Shown here: piece by piece, positions 22,648 to 34,287 of the stretch
How positions within the stretch are numbered: position 1 is the first letter of the stretch
Layout: the number at the start of each line of letters is the position of its first letter
NCBI GenBank assembly: GCA_033239125.1
Contig: BSWB01000001.1
Location: 24,393,501-24,457,500 of the forward strand
Source: Fagopyrum homotropicum
Taxonomy: Eukaryota > Streptophyta > Magnoliopsida > Caryophyllales > Polygonaceae
Reading direction: 5' to 3'
DNA length: 64,000 nt
Translations under genes and position numbers: made by a program
The notes under the pieces: generated by a model
What the model was told of the DNA's origin: nothing
Seen by the model: only the letters and a program-made list of their open reading frames with translations
Database searches by the model: none

Positions 22648-25500
22648 TTAGGAAAGAGAGATGACAAGATATACGCACGGAGAAAAATAGGGGTCGGCAA
22701 GATCGTGTGGGGACATTTGAAGGTCATGAGTACCAGGATCTACAATATCTGGATCATTTGTGTGTCGTTGTGGTAGTCCAATGGCATACTCGTTGAAGCA
22801 ATCCTCCATACGTTCTTGAGCGACGATCATGATGTGCATGTTCTGGGAATAGTCTGCCATATATGAGCTATAGGTGGTGAGTGTAGTACAATAGTTGGTG
22901 AGTTGTCCCTCAAATGTAGTCAGGTGGCCATCTATGCTCGTCAACCGTTGATCAAAGGTCGAGAATCTCTCTGTCTGTTGTGCCGCCCATGCCTGACGTG
23001 CAACAATCTCAAAAGGCTGCCAAGAAGTCTTGGTAGAAGACGCGGTCATACTTCATGTGGAGAAATGATGCATGAAATCAAAAGGAATTGTAGACGATGA
23101 CTCACCACCACCCTAAGAATAAAATTGTGAAGATGACGGTGGGTTAGGTGGACGATCATGCTCAAAAGCATACATAGCAGCTCCTCGGATAAAGTCATCT
23201 CCGTCGTCGTCCTCGTCATCACTATCATCACCACCGACTCCCTCATTATCAGCTATTGTCGGCTCATACTCTAAACTGATAAAAAAAATGTCCAACCAGT
23301 TGTGCGGGTCTGACTGGAGGTATTTCTATGGTCGTCTATACCCAATCAAAAGTAAATCCCGACTTAGCACTAAGAACAAGTATAGTGATTAAGTAAGGGT
23401 CGAACCCAAGAGAGTTGAGGTGTTTTAGATGCAATTATCAATTATAATGACAAGTGACACAAAGGGGGGGTTTGGTTGAATTGATTCACAAAAACTTATG
23501 AAAACGATTAATACGACAAATAAGACAATAATGGGTGAATCTACACTAGGTTGATTCTAAGCATGCAATTGCTACTTTGGTGTATTCCTTTTACAAGTTT
23601 TTAAGTAATCTCCCGTCTCGATCATACATATGTGTTGAGCCAACCGGAATCAACACAACTTAACCTATTAAAGTTCCGTAAACCTACAAGAACAAATAAT
23701 AAGTTAGCATTCAAACAAAGACTAAGGGATATAAAGAGAAGATTAAAACCGTTAAACTTATATTTATATTTGTGTTCCTTTTCTTTAAGTAATTACAACC
23801 CGTTATTACTTAAAGTTGCTACTAGATTAAAGACCCGAACCCGGAACCTATTAATCCTAGTTGTTTACATGCACTTTAGAACCTAAGGTGGTCAATCTCA
23901 AGTAATAGTTAACATGCAATTAAACATGGAGATCAAGGAAACACAAATCATTACTGAATAAAAACTTACATTAAAAGAACTTACAACCAAAGCAGCAAAG
24001 CAGCTTCAAACCAACCCAATGTAGCAAGGGAGTTAGTAACTCATTACAATGGAAAACTCAAGTCTAAAATGGATTTTGTGGGGAAAAGCATGGATAATTC
24101 TAGCAATCAGCCATGGACTATTTATACTATAAAAGACACTTAATTAGGAGTAAATAGCCGGCCTAAAACAGCCACCTTTAATGCCATAAAGGTGGTGTAA
24201 ACAGCCGGAGTAAAGCTTCTGGCGTTAAACCGCAGGGGCGGCCTTCAAGACCCGCAGGGGCGGTTTAGGCAGAATCGGTTGATCTTCTTCATAACCGCTG
24301 GGGCGGCTACACAGCTCCGCTGGGACGGATCTTTAATGCACTTCAACGTCTGACCTTTCGCCTTCCTGACGTTTCTGATGTCAAGGCGCAGGGGCACCTT
24401 AAGGCCAACCCAGGGGCGGTGACACAAACACTTCGCCTTCCAGCTCCCAAGGCAAGGCGCAGGCAGTGGGAGACGCAGAGGAGCTGGCCTTCGTCTTGTC
24501 AAGGCAAGTCACCGCAGGGACGCCGATGGGTGGCGCAGGGGCGTTGACCTGCATCTTGGCCGGCGTTGGTAAAGGTGCTGGGAGCGCTTCAGTGGGAAGT
24601 GTCACCCGCTGGGGCGGCTGCAAGGGCCCACGGGGGCGGTGGAGCAACAGAAACTTTGCTTCTTGATTGATCTTTACTCCTAAGTGCTTATAACTCCTTC
24701 CTTAGTTTCTTTTGATCTTCTTCTTCTGGACCAAGGAGTTAGTAGCATAAACCAACACTAATGCAATAAAAAGATTCTAAAAACTACCCTAAATGATAGT
24801 GATTCCATCACCTATCAGGGTCCTGAATGGATACATGAGGTTTGTACCTCAGCATGTCGACACATACATTCACCTGGAGCTAACCATCGATACGGGACCG
24901 CAAGTTCAACCGGATCAATGTATCGAATCCGGGGTTCCTAGGGTGAGGGTGGAGGGGGTAAAATAGGCTATGTTGGGGTTGTACCCCTACATCAGATGCG
25001 TCACGAGGCCTCCATGGACTATGGTTTTGACCGGACGGTTTTTCTTTCCAAGAAGATTCACACTGATGAAATAGCTCATATCCGGCTGGAGTCCATATAA
25101 CAAACAATAGGCGATGAAGAGCTCGTGTGGAACATATGGAACAACGGTTGGTAGATTCTGAAGACCTTGACAAATGACCCCCAAACCACACCAACACTTG
25201 CAATGTGAGGCCAAAAGTAAATCGGGTCATATACCTCGGTATGGAGTGTCTGGAGGCCACCTGGTGGGAAACCGATTAGTGCTCCGAACTTGTTGACGTT
25301 TGTCTCGTGATGCCGTCTGAGGAGTCTATATGTAACATGGCCATTCGTGATGTGACCTACGACGTTTGTGTAGAAAGAGGACAAGAATTCCATTGTCAAT
25401 TCTACATGGCTCATGGAGGGGGATGTTATGTAGTCCCAAAAACCACCGGCGTTGGCGAGCCACTCTAAATCTCCGCGAGCGTTGATTTCATCGATCATTC
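22648..25500 (-). pseudogene. ATHILA ORF-1-like gene remnant, interrupted by a solo LTR
   Basis: Minus strand. The upstream part (25500-24823) reads WLANAGGFWDYITS, then ELTMEFLSSFYTNVVGHITN and NKFGALIGFPPGG, then after a frameshift NLLGKKNRPVKTIVHGGLVT. The downstream part (23305-22648) has an acidic DDSDDEDDDGDD stretch and a polar coiled segment (TERFSTFDQRLTSIDGHL and so on) ending near 22648. The 'TMEFLSSF' and 'FG.LIGFP' motifs are those of the ATHILA ORF-1 family, found behind gag-pol in these elements. A 1507-bp LTR (23311-24817) is inserted, and several frameshifts break the frame. Function of this protein family is not established. Confidence 0.65.
23311..24817 (-). mobile_element. 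Solo LTR of the 43461-50785 element family, minus orientation
   Basis: Left end TGACTGGAGG corresponds to the inverted LTR end (TGACAAGAC in the intact copies); the right end CATCACCTATCA is the inverted start TGATAGGTGATG. The 5-bp duplication GGGTC flanks it (23306-23310, 24818-24822). The interior matches the LTRs at 43461 and 49271 throughout, including the reversed CCGCMGGGGCGG word cluster (about 24225-24640) and the TATA box (CTATTTATA, 24118-24126). It splits an ATHILA ORF-1-like frame. Confidence 0.93.
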
Positions 25501-26639
25501 AGAGATCGATGTATCTTGTAGGCTTTACTTTGAGCACTCAGAGTTGTGCATGTACCCTTCTGTAGTCCGGCAGAATGATGATTTTCTCCTGGACACCGTT
25601 TAGTACGTGTCGTGGAGGCATATGTGCATGAAAACAGATAGAAAGAATCAATATAGTGCAAATTGTTTACGGAAAAATGACAAAAACACAAAATTTTGCC
25701 ATAGTTTTCCCGCAAACTCAATAACGACCAAGGTCGATCCAAAGCAGTTCAATCTAATGCGTGCGGGAATTATAATCAAACATAATTGGACGTATATAGC
25801 CCGGAAACACTAAATCCTAATGTTTCGATTCTCAACAAGGCAATTCTAGGGCTAGAAAATCCTAAAAAGCTCAATTGATCGAAACAACGCAAAGTAATGC
25901 TCAATAATAAGAACAATGGATCATATAATGATAATAATCAACAAATATACGAAGAGCAATCAGCAAAAACCGCATAATTTCATCAAAATCTCGATTAGAG
26001 CACACATTTCTCAATCACCAAAAATTCACAAAAACGAACCAAATCCGATGAAACAAGCATGAAATCTGATATAATGTGTGGAATAAGGTTTGATTTTATA
26101 CACGGATCACGAGAAATCGATGAAATATGTGTGATTTAGAGAGTAAGAGAGGGCCGACCCGCGCTTTTGTTTTGGAGAGGAACGTGTGAAGTGAGGAGAT
26201 GGAGAGTGAAAACCTAGTCTTAACCCACTTCTTGAGAGAAATAGCCATGGAACGGTAATGGGGTGGGCGTTTGGGTGCCCCTTTGGTAGCCGTTTGGTGG
26301 TCGTTTCGATGTCGTTGCGAAAGTGAGCTGCTTACGACTTTTAATTCATTTTTGAAATTCAAGATCCAGACGGGTAGAGGCTGTATGATTGGCCGTCTTG
26401 TGGCCGTAGGAGGCCGTTTCATGGTCGTAGAGAGATCATTTGTTAGGTCGTTTGTCAAACTGTATGGCCGGCCGTTTGGTCTTGTTTCCGCTTTGTTTCC
26501 TCCATCTTCTTGATGAGTCTTCATTGTTGATGGATGATGGATTATTCTTGACCTATAATTGTAAAATATAGCAGCATCAATTCTCAATATACTTGGAGAG
26601 AGAGAGAGAGAGAGAGAGATGAGTTTACTCCTATGTAGC
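25501..26639 (-). other. Non-coding region between pol and ORF-1 of the minus-strand element, with GGCCGTTTGGT words
   Basis: Between the integrase end (about 26650) and the ORF-1-like frame (25500) there is no domain. At 26265-26475 the + strand repeats variants of GGCCGTTTGGT/GGTCGTTT (GTAGCCGTTTGGT, GGTCGTTTCGATG, GGCCGTCTTGTGG, GGCCGTTTCATGGTCG, GGTCGTTTGTC, GGCCGGCCGTTTGGTC). A (GA)n tract lies at 26596-26619. The position behind pol matches that of the word arrays at 46430-47160 and 55140-55300 in the other elements. Confidence 0.5.
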
Positions 26640-28330
26640 TCTCATTGAAGGTCATTTTCTTGACTGTAGCAAGGATTAGGTTGTGGGTGATTCATCGAGA
26701 AATCCCTCTAGTGTTTCAGGTGGGAGGTCTCCAACAATGTAGTGTTTCAGACAATGCTCATTGACTTTGAATGTTTATTTGTCATCACTAATCTTGAATG
26801 TACCGAAGGTGTGAACCTTTAGGGCATGGTAGGAACCTATCCAACGGGATTTCAGCTTACTAGGGAATAGTCTTAGTCTAGACTGAAATAGTAGCATGGA
26901 GTCACCTACTTTGAAGTCCTTTGTCAATATTTTTGGATCATGGAACCTCTTCGTCTTTTCTTTTGTAGATCTTCGCATTTTCATATGCGGCAACTCGGAT
27001 TTCATTGAGTTCTAGTAATTGAAAATGACGACGCTATCTGGCATCTTTGAGGTTGAAATTCAGATACTTGAGAGACCACATGGATTTCTATTTGAGGTCG
27101 ACGAGCAAGTGACAATCTTTTTGATAGACAAGGTCAAAATGTGAAGTTCCGATGGGTGTCTTGAATGTAATGTGGTAGGCATAGAGAGCGTCGTGAAGTA
27201 CATTTAGAACTCCAATCTTTTCTAGACTGAGACATCGTCTTTTCCAAAATTCTTTTTTTCTCCCGATTTGAGACTTCAACTTGTCCGCTTCTTTGGGAGT
27301 GATAAAGAGTAGCAACTTTGTGATAGACCCCATACTTTTTCAGTAACACCTCAAATTGTTTCTCAATGAAGTGAGAAATGCCATCATTGATAATGATCCC
27401 GGGGACTCTGAATTTTGTAAAGATGTTCTACCAGATAAACTTTGTCACTATACGTGCATCATTAATGGGAGCATTTGCCTCTATCCTCTTAGACACATAA
27501 TCAACAACAATAAGGATGTAGTTCTAGAGTCCGAAAAGAGGGAATTGTCCTATAAAATCGATTCCCCAACAGTCAAATAGATTTATCTCTTGAATGTTGT
27601 TCAACTGCATCTAATTCCTTTTTGATATGTTATCTTTTCTTTGACAAGAATCACAAGTAACATTAAATCTACATACATCATTTAGCATACTAGGCCTAAA
27701 GAAACCACATTGAAGGAAGTTTAGCTATCGTTTCCCGGTGTTGGCATGACCGCCGGTAGGATGAGAGTGACAATGGATGATTATGCTTGTTTTTTTTTTT
27801 TTGGTACACACCTCCGATACATCCCGTCTGCACCTTTGTTGTAGAGAAAAGACTCGTCCTAGTAATAGAAGTTGATGATTTTGTAGTGCCTTTTCATCTA
27901 ATGATATGTGAGTCTAGGAGGTAGCTTATTATAGACTAAGAAGTTTACGATATCTCCATAGCAATATACCATGACATATCTCGTTCTATTGTGGAGATCT
28001 GAAAACACGTCTCAAATTTGAAGAGTTGATCATCCATGACCTCTTCGTTGATGGGATCATCAGCAGGATCTGAATGAGCATAATGTGAGAGGCGAGAGAT
28101 GATCAACAACCATATTTTCATTTTCTTTCTTGTCACGCACCTCGAGGTCATACTCTTGAAGCAATAATATCCATCGAATAAGCCTTGACTTTGTATCTTT
28201 CTTAGCAATGAGGTACCTGATAGTAGCATGAGTATAGACAATAACTTTTGAACCGACTAGATAGGACCTGAATTTGTCAAAAGCATAGACGATGACAAGA
28301 TGTTCTTTCTTAGTAGTGGCATAGTTCATT
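26640..28330 (-). pseudogene. Athila-type Ty3/gypsy pol remnant (RNase H - integrase)
   Basis: Minus strand, in order: RNase H end NYATTKKEHLVIVYAFDKFR with RSYLVGSKVIVYT and LIRWILLLQEYDLEVRDKKE (28325-28080); the H2C2 integrase finger HCHSHPTGGHANTG ... CDSCQRKDN (about 27790-27630); the integrase core end GVYHKVATLYHSQRSGQVEV with SNRE (27330-27260) and THFD-type LVYQKDCHLLVDL (27130-27090); and the C-terminal AKIYK...TKRFHDPKIL, VGDSMLLFQSRLRLFPSKLK, SRWIGSYHALKV (27000-26800). Spelling of these motifs is that of the Athila/Tat group. Reverse transcriptase, protease and gag are missing upstream of 28330. Frameshifts and stops are frequent, so it is inactive. Confidence 0.85.
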
Positions 28331-29220
28331 TAAATCTATAAAACTAACTATATCAAATGTAATTAACTATAAATAAATATTAAATATAGTAAGCAAAGTA
28401 TAAGAAATTATTATACATATAATAAGGAATTTAATATATTAAAAAATTGTATTAAGTTTAATTACTTCGAAATATAAAATAAAAAAATTTATAAGATATA
28501 ATAATCATTTATATATATTTACAAATAATGAATTAAATATATTATGTTAATTATATCAATGTCAGACATTAGAGAGGATGCACAAGCGGAGACAACCTAC
28601 GACCTCAGCTTGCCGAGGCGGTCGAGATGGTGCGGATCAAATTGTAGAGCCAACGCCCGGGCCCGTTCGACATACACCGGTCTAGTCTTCTCGACCGCTT
28701 GGACCGTCATCTTTTGAGCCATCATCATCATCTGTACGAGTGGATGCGTTACCCGGTCCGATATATCGAAGCAAGTCCGATAAGGCTGATGTATCGCTCA
28801 GGTAGACTTCTAAGAGAGATCCAAATGCCTTCATGGAGAATGTCCCAATTGGTGATGTTGCTCCGGCCGCTAAGTCGCCTTATCATTCTCTAATAGAGAC
28901 AATTGACAAGCATGCATAGGTTCCAACTAGCAAGCATGTAGAGGTCCCAATTGGCAAGCATGTAGAGATCCCAAATGATGAACATTTCGAGCCTACGTTT
29001 ATCTTGGTAGATTAGATTGTAGAACGATACCACATTGTACCAGACACGGGGCTCCCTTTTATTTGAGATGGGTTGACATGTTATTTTAGTCACCGGATCA
29101 TTTCTCTTACTAGGTGGTCAGGGAGACGATTAGGGTCCTCAAGCGGATGGACCAAATCATTTCTCTATTAGTGTTCACAAGATATACAAATTGATCAACG
29201 GGATGTGTTGAGTTGATCAA
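28331..29220. other. AT-rich spacer and possible upstream part of a plant-mobile-domain pseudogene
   Basis: 28331-28560 is very AT-rich with no frame. From 28560 to about 29220 the + strand is normal in composition and probably extends the plant-mobile-domain pseudogene, but stops are frequent and I can name no motif. Three near-identical 20-25-bp pieces containing GGCAAGCATGTAGAG or a variant occur at 28906-28975. Confidence 0.35.
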
Positions 29221-29682
29221 GCATTGAATCACACATTTGTAGAGAGATGACATCCAAAGACCGACAACTTTTACCTTTCGTGGGGTGAAATGATCATTAC
29301 TCTACATGATGTTGCTATTATTATGGGTTTGAGGATTGATGGAGATGCTCTATTGACCTCACTTAATGAGAGTGACAACATATCTTGGTTGTGCGAGACT
29401 TTTTGTTTTTCTGAGGTTGAGGCGCTCAATCACCATGCCGCATTGTTTGTCGAGGGAATGATTACGGCATCCACCCCAATACGTTTCAATCCACACACCC
29501 CTATGGGGCACTATTGCTTATATATACCTTTTTTTCCTTGGGTCAGCTCGCCAGTGAAAAATATTTGTTCCTGGTTGATCGACTTGATTCGAGATCACAT
29601 GCGCACAAGATCATACACATCGGGAACCGATGTCTTAGCATATCTCTACAAATTCATATGTACTATTGAACAATTTAACTAA
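29221..29682 (+). pseudogene. Plant mobile domain (PMD) protein fragment
   Basis: The frame reads ALNHTFVER, a TGA at 29248-29250 where Trp is expected, then HPKTDNFYLSWGEM and IITLHDVAIIMGLRIDG (29290 onward), and later TSGTDVLAYLYKF, ending TAA 29680-29682. 'FVERW.P.T..F.L..GEM.ITL.DV...LGL..DG' is the signature of the plant mobile domain, shared by MAIN/MAIL proteins and by many transposon-carried genes. The nonsense codon and missing flanks make it a pseudogene. A partial second copy of its middle part lies at 30440-30540. Confidence 0.75.
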
Positions 29683-29759
29683 GTTCAGATTCAGTTATAC
29701 CGTGGCTATTTTTTATTTAACAAATTCTTGTATAGGATGTTCGGTGACGCTTCACAACT

Positions 29760-29960
29760 TGAGAAAAGAAAAAAAACATCTCATACACTTAGTCAAATCA
29801 TCTCATACATCTAGTCATAACAAATAACAAAACATCTCATTCACTTAGTCAAATCATCTCATACACATAATCATAATAAATAACAAAAGAACAAAACATC
29901 TCATACACTTAGTCATAATAAAAGAGCAAAACATCTAAGACATTTAGTCATAACCTAGTT
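29760..29960. repeat. Imperfect tandem repeat, AACATCTCATACACTTAGTCA-type
   Basis: Several imperfect copies of a roughly 20-40-bp unit built on CATCTCATACACTTAGTCA and CATAATCATAATAAATAAC follow one another from about 29775 to 29955. No frame. Confidence 0.6.
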
Positions 29961-30439
29961 GATTATTATGGTTGTTTTTTTAGTTGGACACTCTATGTGC
30001 CGGAGTTCGTCGTACTTCTTAAGCCTATGAAGAAAAGGTTTGTCTCATTCATCTACACTTGAATCATGATGGTTTTCTACCCACTTTTCAAAAGAGGTAA
30101 AGGTGAATCTTCCGTGATCTAAAACTTTAAAAAAACCCAAAATCATTAGTCTAGAGTCTTTGTCATTGTAGTAAGAGTATAAACAAGTTAATAAAGAGAG
30201 CTAGCTCACCGCTACAAAAATGAGCACTACTTGAAACCATTTCTATTGTTCGAATCTTTGTTGGTGGTTCTTAGTTCTCAACTGTTGTGATCATCGTTAA
30301 GCATGTCTCAAGACTCCATCCAAGGATGACCAAAACGACGCGATACTATGTTGTTGTTGCCAAACCAACGATTAGGATCTAGTTTTGTTGGTTGCAAGGT
30401 TTGCCCCATTGTCCAGGAAACAGACTTAATAACATCATC

Positions 30440-30540
30440 AATATGTTTGTATATACCTTTTTTTCCTTGGGGTCAGCTCGCCGATAAAAAAAATGTTTCC
30501 TTGGTTGATCGACATGAGCACATCCATAGCCGATAAGATA
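30440..30540 (+). pseudogene. Duplicated piece of the plant mobile domain pseudogene
   Basis: The + strand translation CLYIPFFPWGQLADKKN repeats CLYIPFFPWVSSPVKN of 29517-29564, and the DNA around it (TATATACCTTTTTTTCCTTGG, GGTCAGCTCGCC) is nearly the same at both places. About 900 bp separate the two. It is a short partial duplication, frameshifted relative to the first copy. Confidence 0.6.
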
Positions 30541-30639
30541 AATAGTTTCATGAACTTACAAATCTCAACACCACTTAACCAAAAATCCTTATACCGTCAG
30601 AAGATAGGTTTCTTGTCACATGGTTTACTACACAGAGTT

Positions 30640-32760
30640 TGTTTCTCTGGTCCGGCCCCTTCCACCTATAACTTCATCATGTTGAACTGATTCGGTCTCT
30701 TCCACCTTAACTTCATCATGTTGACTTGATTTACGTGGACGACCTCGAGGACGTGTACGTCCCGAACCTGAATTATGCCCAAACCCACTTGGAGCTCTCT
30801 TTCTTGAACGAATATCAATCATAGGTGGTCTTTCTTTAGTTCTTACCTGACCCGTTCTCTCATTGCGGTACTCCCAAGATTCAGCTTGTCCTCATATGTT
30901 GAAGTCATTCACTCTATTTGATATTTACTTAGCAAATTCAAATAATTCTCTCCCCAAAGTTGTTTAGTGACACTATATCTGGATCAATGTGGACAACATC
31001 ATCAATAATGGTCGGATCCACTCTTTCCCATCGTACTTGTCTTAAAAAATGGATGAATATGATCCAAACGTATTGACACCAAGCCCTAATAGCAATGATG
31101 AAATCATGCATAGGCGGAAATGTATGGGCTTCCTTCCAATATGAATCCTGACATGGTGTTTTAATCCTAAGTTTCTTCGCCTTATTATAGATCTCTATAA
31201 ATATTGTGAAGCACTCATTACTTACGTTGTTTCGAAGCAAATCAAATATTGAAACCCGCACATACAACTTCCTCTCACGTGAAATTTTTTATTGGCGCTC
31301 AGATCTTTCCAATATGATCGACCCCCATCAAGTCGATATTGTTAACCACTAGCTGAATTTCTTGCACACTTGAACCCAATGTAGTTTTCAACAAATTGTG
31401 TGCAGACCCACACCTACCAATAGTTATAAAATCAATATACAATTATATATTTATAATAAAACCTTATAGGCAAGGTAGATTTGAGTTCTATGCATTTGTT
31501 GTTCTCGTGCTAAAATGATGATACAAGTCGCACCATGTTCAAGAAATTGCCTCTTGTATGAAATTAGCCACATGACCTCCAAATGCTCCATGAATATCTT
31601 TTCCAGTTCACCTTCATCTCAGTCAAACACCTCTCATAACTCTTAGAAGACCAAGATTCAAACAAAGTGTTGTAGTGTGATGTAAAAATCGTTTGTGTTT
31701 TCTTTGATCGTGTCATTATCCAAAATTTATGTTGAATGTTGCGTTTTATATAACATGTGTAGGTCATGTGTTTCACATCCGAGAACACAATACCCACTAC
31801 TTTGATAAGTCCAAACTCTCGTTCTCTGACAAAGACACCCCCCCCTCGTGTAACATTTATGCACACATGTCGGAGCCTCTATAACGTCCACTCGTGAGTG
31901 ATTGGAGTTTTCTTTGGACATGATACAAATGTTATTGAGAACGTCATCTTTGTACTAGTGATTCTAAAAATATCTAGCAACGATATCTTGTACCTATATA
32001 TAGAGTACAAACAATAAAAACTTACTCGTTCATTGAGTGTTGAGTACATAAAGATTTGATAAAAATATATATTAAAACTTACTCATTGGTCTTGTATGTC
32101 ATGCCCATTATGATGACGTAAAAAAATAAGTTGAGGAGATGCCTGAAACCTGAATCTATGATGAAAAAAATGTGAAACTTTATTTAAATGCGGACATCTC
32201 TTGGCATTTACATAGTAACGAAGTTGCTCTAGTGTGTGGAGAGCTTGTTGGAGTGAACCTCATCCTTTAACTTGTTGCATCCTAATCTTCAATCTAACAT
32301 CGAATATTTGTTTGATGTATGTGACATTGTATGGGTCATCTAGTTGTATTGCCTTCAAAATATTCTTCCACTTGAAACTCGACCCGAGTTCACATCTCAC
32401 CTTCCGATTCTATGTGGACGTCAACCGACAAGCAAATGAATGCCCCTTTAGCCTCTTAGGAGAAGTATGATTGTGCACTTTACATATAACAATCCACATT
32501 CATTTATCAACATCGCTTTATACCCCCTCAAGCTCAAATAGACACCGTCTTTCCTCGATTTATGGGCTCGCCTTGATGATGGTTCGGTATCAAGATCAAC
32601 ATATTTCTTCTATGAGGGTGTCTGAAACGTTCGCATGTCAACCGAAATATAATGAATCCCCTAAATTTTTTCAGTACCTATTTGTGACTAACATCATATT
32701 CATTGTTCCTTTAATGAAACGAGCCCAACCAACCATTACCTCTTTATCGTAGAAAAACTG
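30640..32760 (-). pseudogene. FAR1/FRS5-like Mutator transposase pseudogene
   Basis: The minus strand, from its 5' end, shows an N-terminal region with VHNHTSPKRLKGHSFACRL (about 32480-32420) and a following 'IFDVRLKIRMQQVKG' piece (about 32300-32260); a DDE-region piece VREREFGLIKVVGIVFSDVK with CYIKRNIQHKFW (31835-31720), where families read 'TDRELALM..F..A....C..HI..N' and the catalytic Asp position is Glu here; ESWSSKSYERCLTEMKVNW (31660-31600); a NLLKTTLGSS..I piece (about 31395-31340, 'RVE.AH..LK' region); WKEAHTFPPMHDFIIAIR (31130-31080); and an AT-hook-like RPRGRPRKSSQ tail (about 30750-30720). Multiple frameshifts make it inactive. With the PMD pseudogene beside it, the two may be parts of one MULE. 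Confidence 0.7.
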
Positions 32761-34287
32761 CAAAGCTCAAACATAGTAGAGTAACTTGTCCCTTGATGGT
32801 GCGAATAATTAGGTAGACTTTGACTTATAATTCGATCGCCATGCGAAAAACAAATCTAATAAAGAAAAAAAAAAAAAAAAAGTCAGGAAAGACGTTGAAA
32901 ATGGATTTACATTAAATTAATACGAAGGGAAGTTGTGGGAAGAGGAAAATGGTTGATAGTAGAGCATGACATGACATGGGCATGTGTGACGTGTCAAATA
33001 GTTCCGTCAAACAAGATTCAACCTTTTCTTCGCATCACCTCCAACCTTCATTTATTTACTTATACATATCATAATTTATTCTATTCTCTACACACCATCT
33101 ATATACTTTATTTGAAAATATAAATATTTGTATTACTATTCATTAAAATACGGAGTAAACTTTAACCTATAAGTCCAGAGTTTAATATTTTTGTAAAATA
33201 TATTCAATTATTTTTGTTTATTAACTCTTAGGGTTCAATATTTTCATCATAAACTTAAACAAGATTCTTAAAATATAAATTTAAATCATAGAACTAAATT
33301 TGTCACAAATTGACTTTTTATTATTGTATAATCATACTTATTAATCATGTTACTTTCGATTTAAAATATAAAATCTTATTCACAGTTTATTTTTAAGGCA
33401 ATTTTTATAAATTTTTTTTTTATATTTTTGACAGGGAACAAAAACAACTAGTCTCATCCACCATTTTATTTTACAAATACGCATTTTTTTTAATACTCCA
33501 TAATTTATTAATAAGTATACAATATTATTAAAATATGTGAGATAATTTTATAATAATAAATTATTTTATCCATAATTTTAAATTAATATAATTGTAAATA
33601 TGTCTGTAATTTCAGTTTGTATATTGATACACACAAATAGTGAAACTTCTTTTGGATAGATTCGATCCGGCCCACCATGGTAAAAAAAATAAAAAATAAA
33701 ATAAAATGTGAAAGACGAGAAACTCCCTTTCACATGAATGAATCATCATCTTCAGTCTCAGCAGTGGCCATACAATTGTACCCAGGCAGAATCCTCATCT
33801 TTTAGCGCATAATATATAGTAACTGAAACAATGTTAAATATACAGAATTCAATACAGAAAAAGCAAAAGAAACCCACATAAATATCTCATTAATTTTAAT
33901 ATTAATTGCCCAAACAGAAAAAGAAAAAGTACATTTTTCTTCAACAAAGAAAACAATTTTGCTTCTACCCTGTGTACTCCTAGCTGTCAAAGATTCTTCA
34001 TTTCTCTTTCCTTTTTCTCTTACCCCTCTCTCTCTCTCAAATCTTTCTATACAAAAGCCAAAATAATATTAATATAAAATCATCCATTTCTTCAATCTTC
34101 AGTGTGCTCTTCCTCTTCCCCACATGCACCCACCACTCCTCTCTTCAAAATTTCACATTTTCTTTTTTCAATTTCCAGTATCCAATAGCAAATCATGAGG
34201 AAAAAACTTAGTACTCCTCTTTGATCACTCAAATTTTCTATCTTTATTTTATTTATATCTGTTTTAAGGATTCAATTCCTGCTCCTA
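32761..34287. other. Upstream intergenic region and 5' leader of the DUF630/632 gene
   Basis: 32761-33990 is AT-rich with poly-A and poly-T runs and no frame; weak direct repeats only. From about 33990 to 34287 the + strand becomes pyrimidine-rich (a CTCTCTCTCTCTC tract at about 34027-34039 and TTTCTTTTT runs), typical of the leader of a plant gene. No in-frame ATG-led coding exon precedes 34288. I could not place a TATA box with confidence. Confidence 0.45.
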
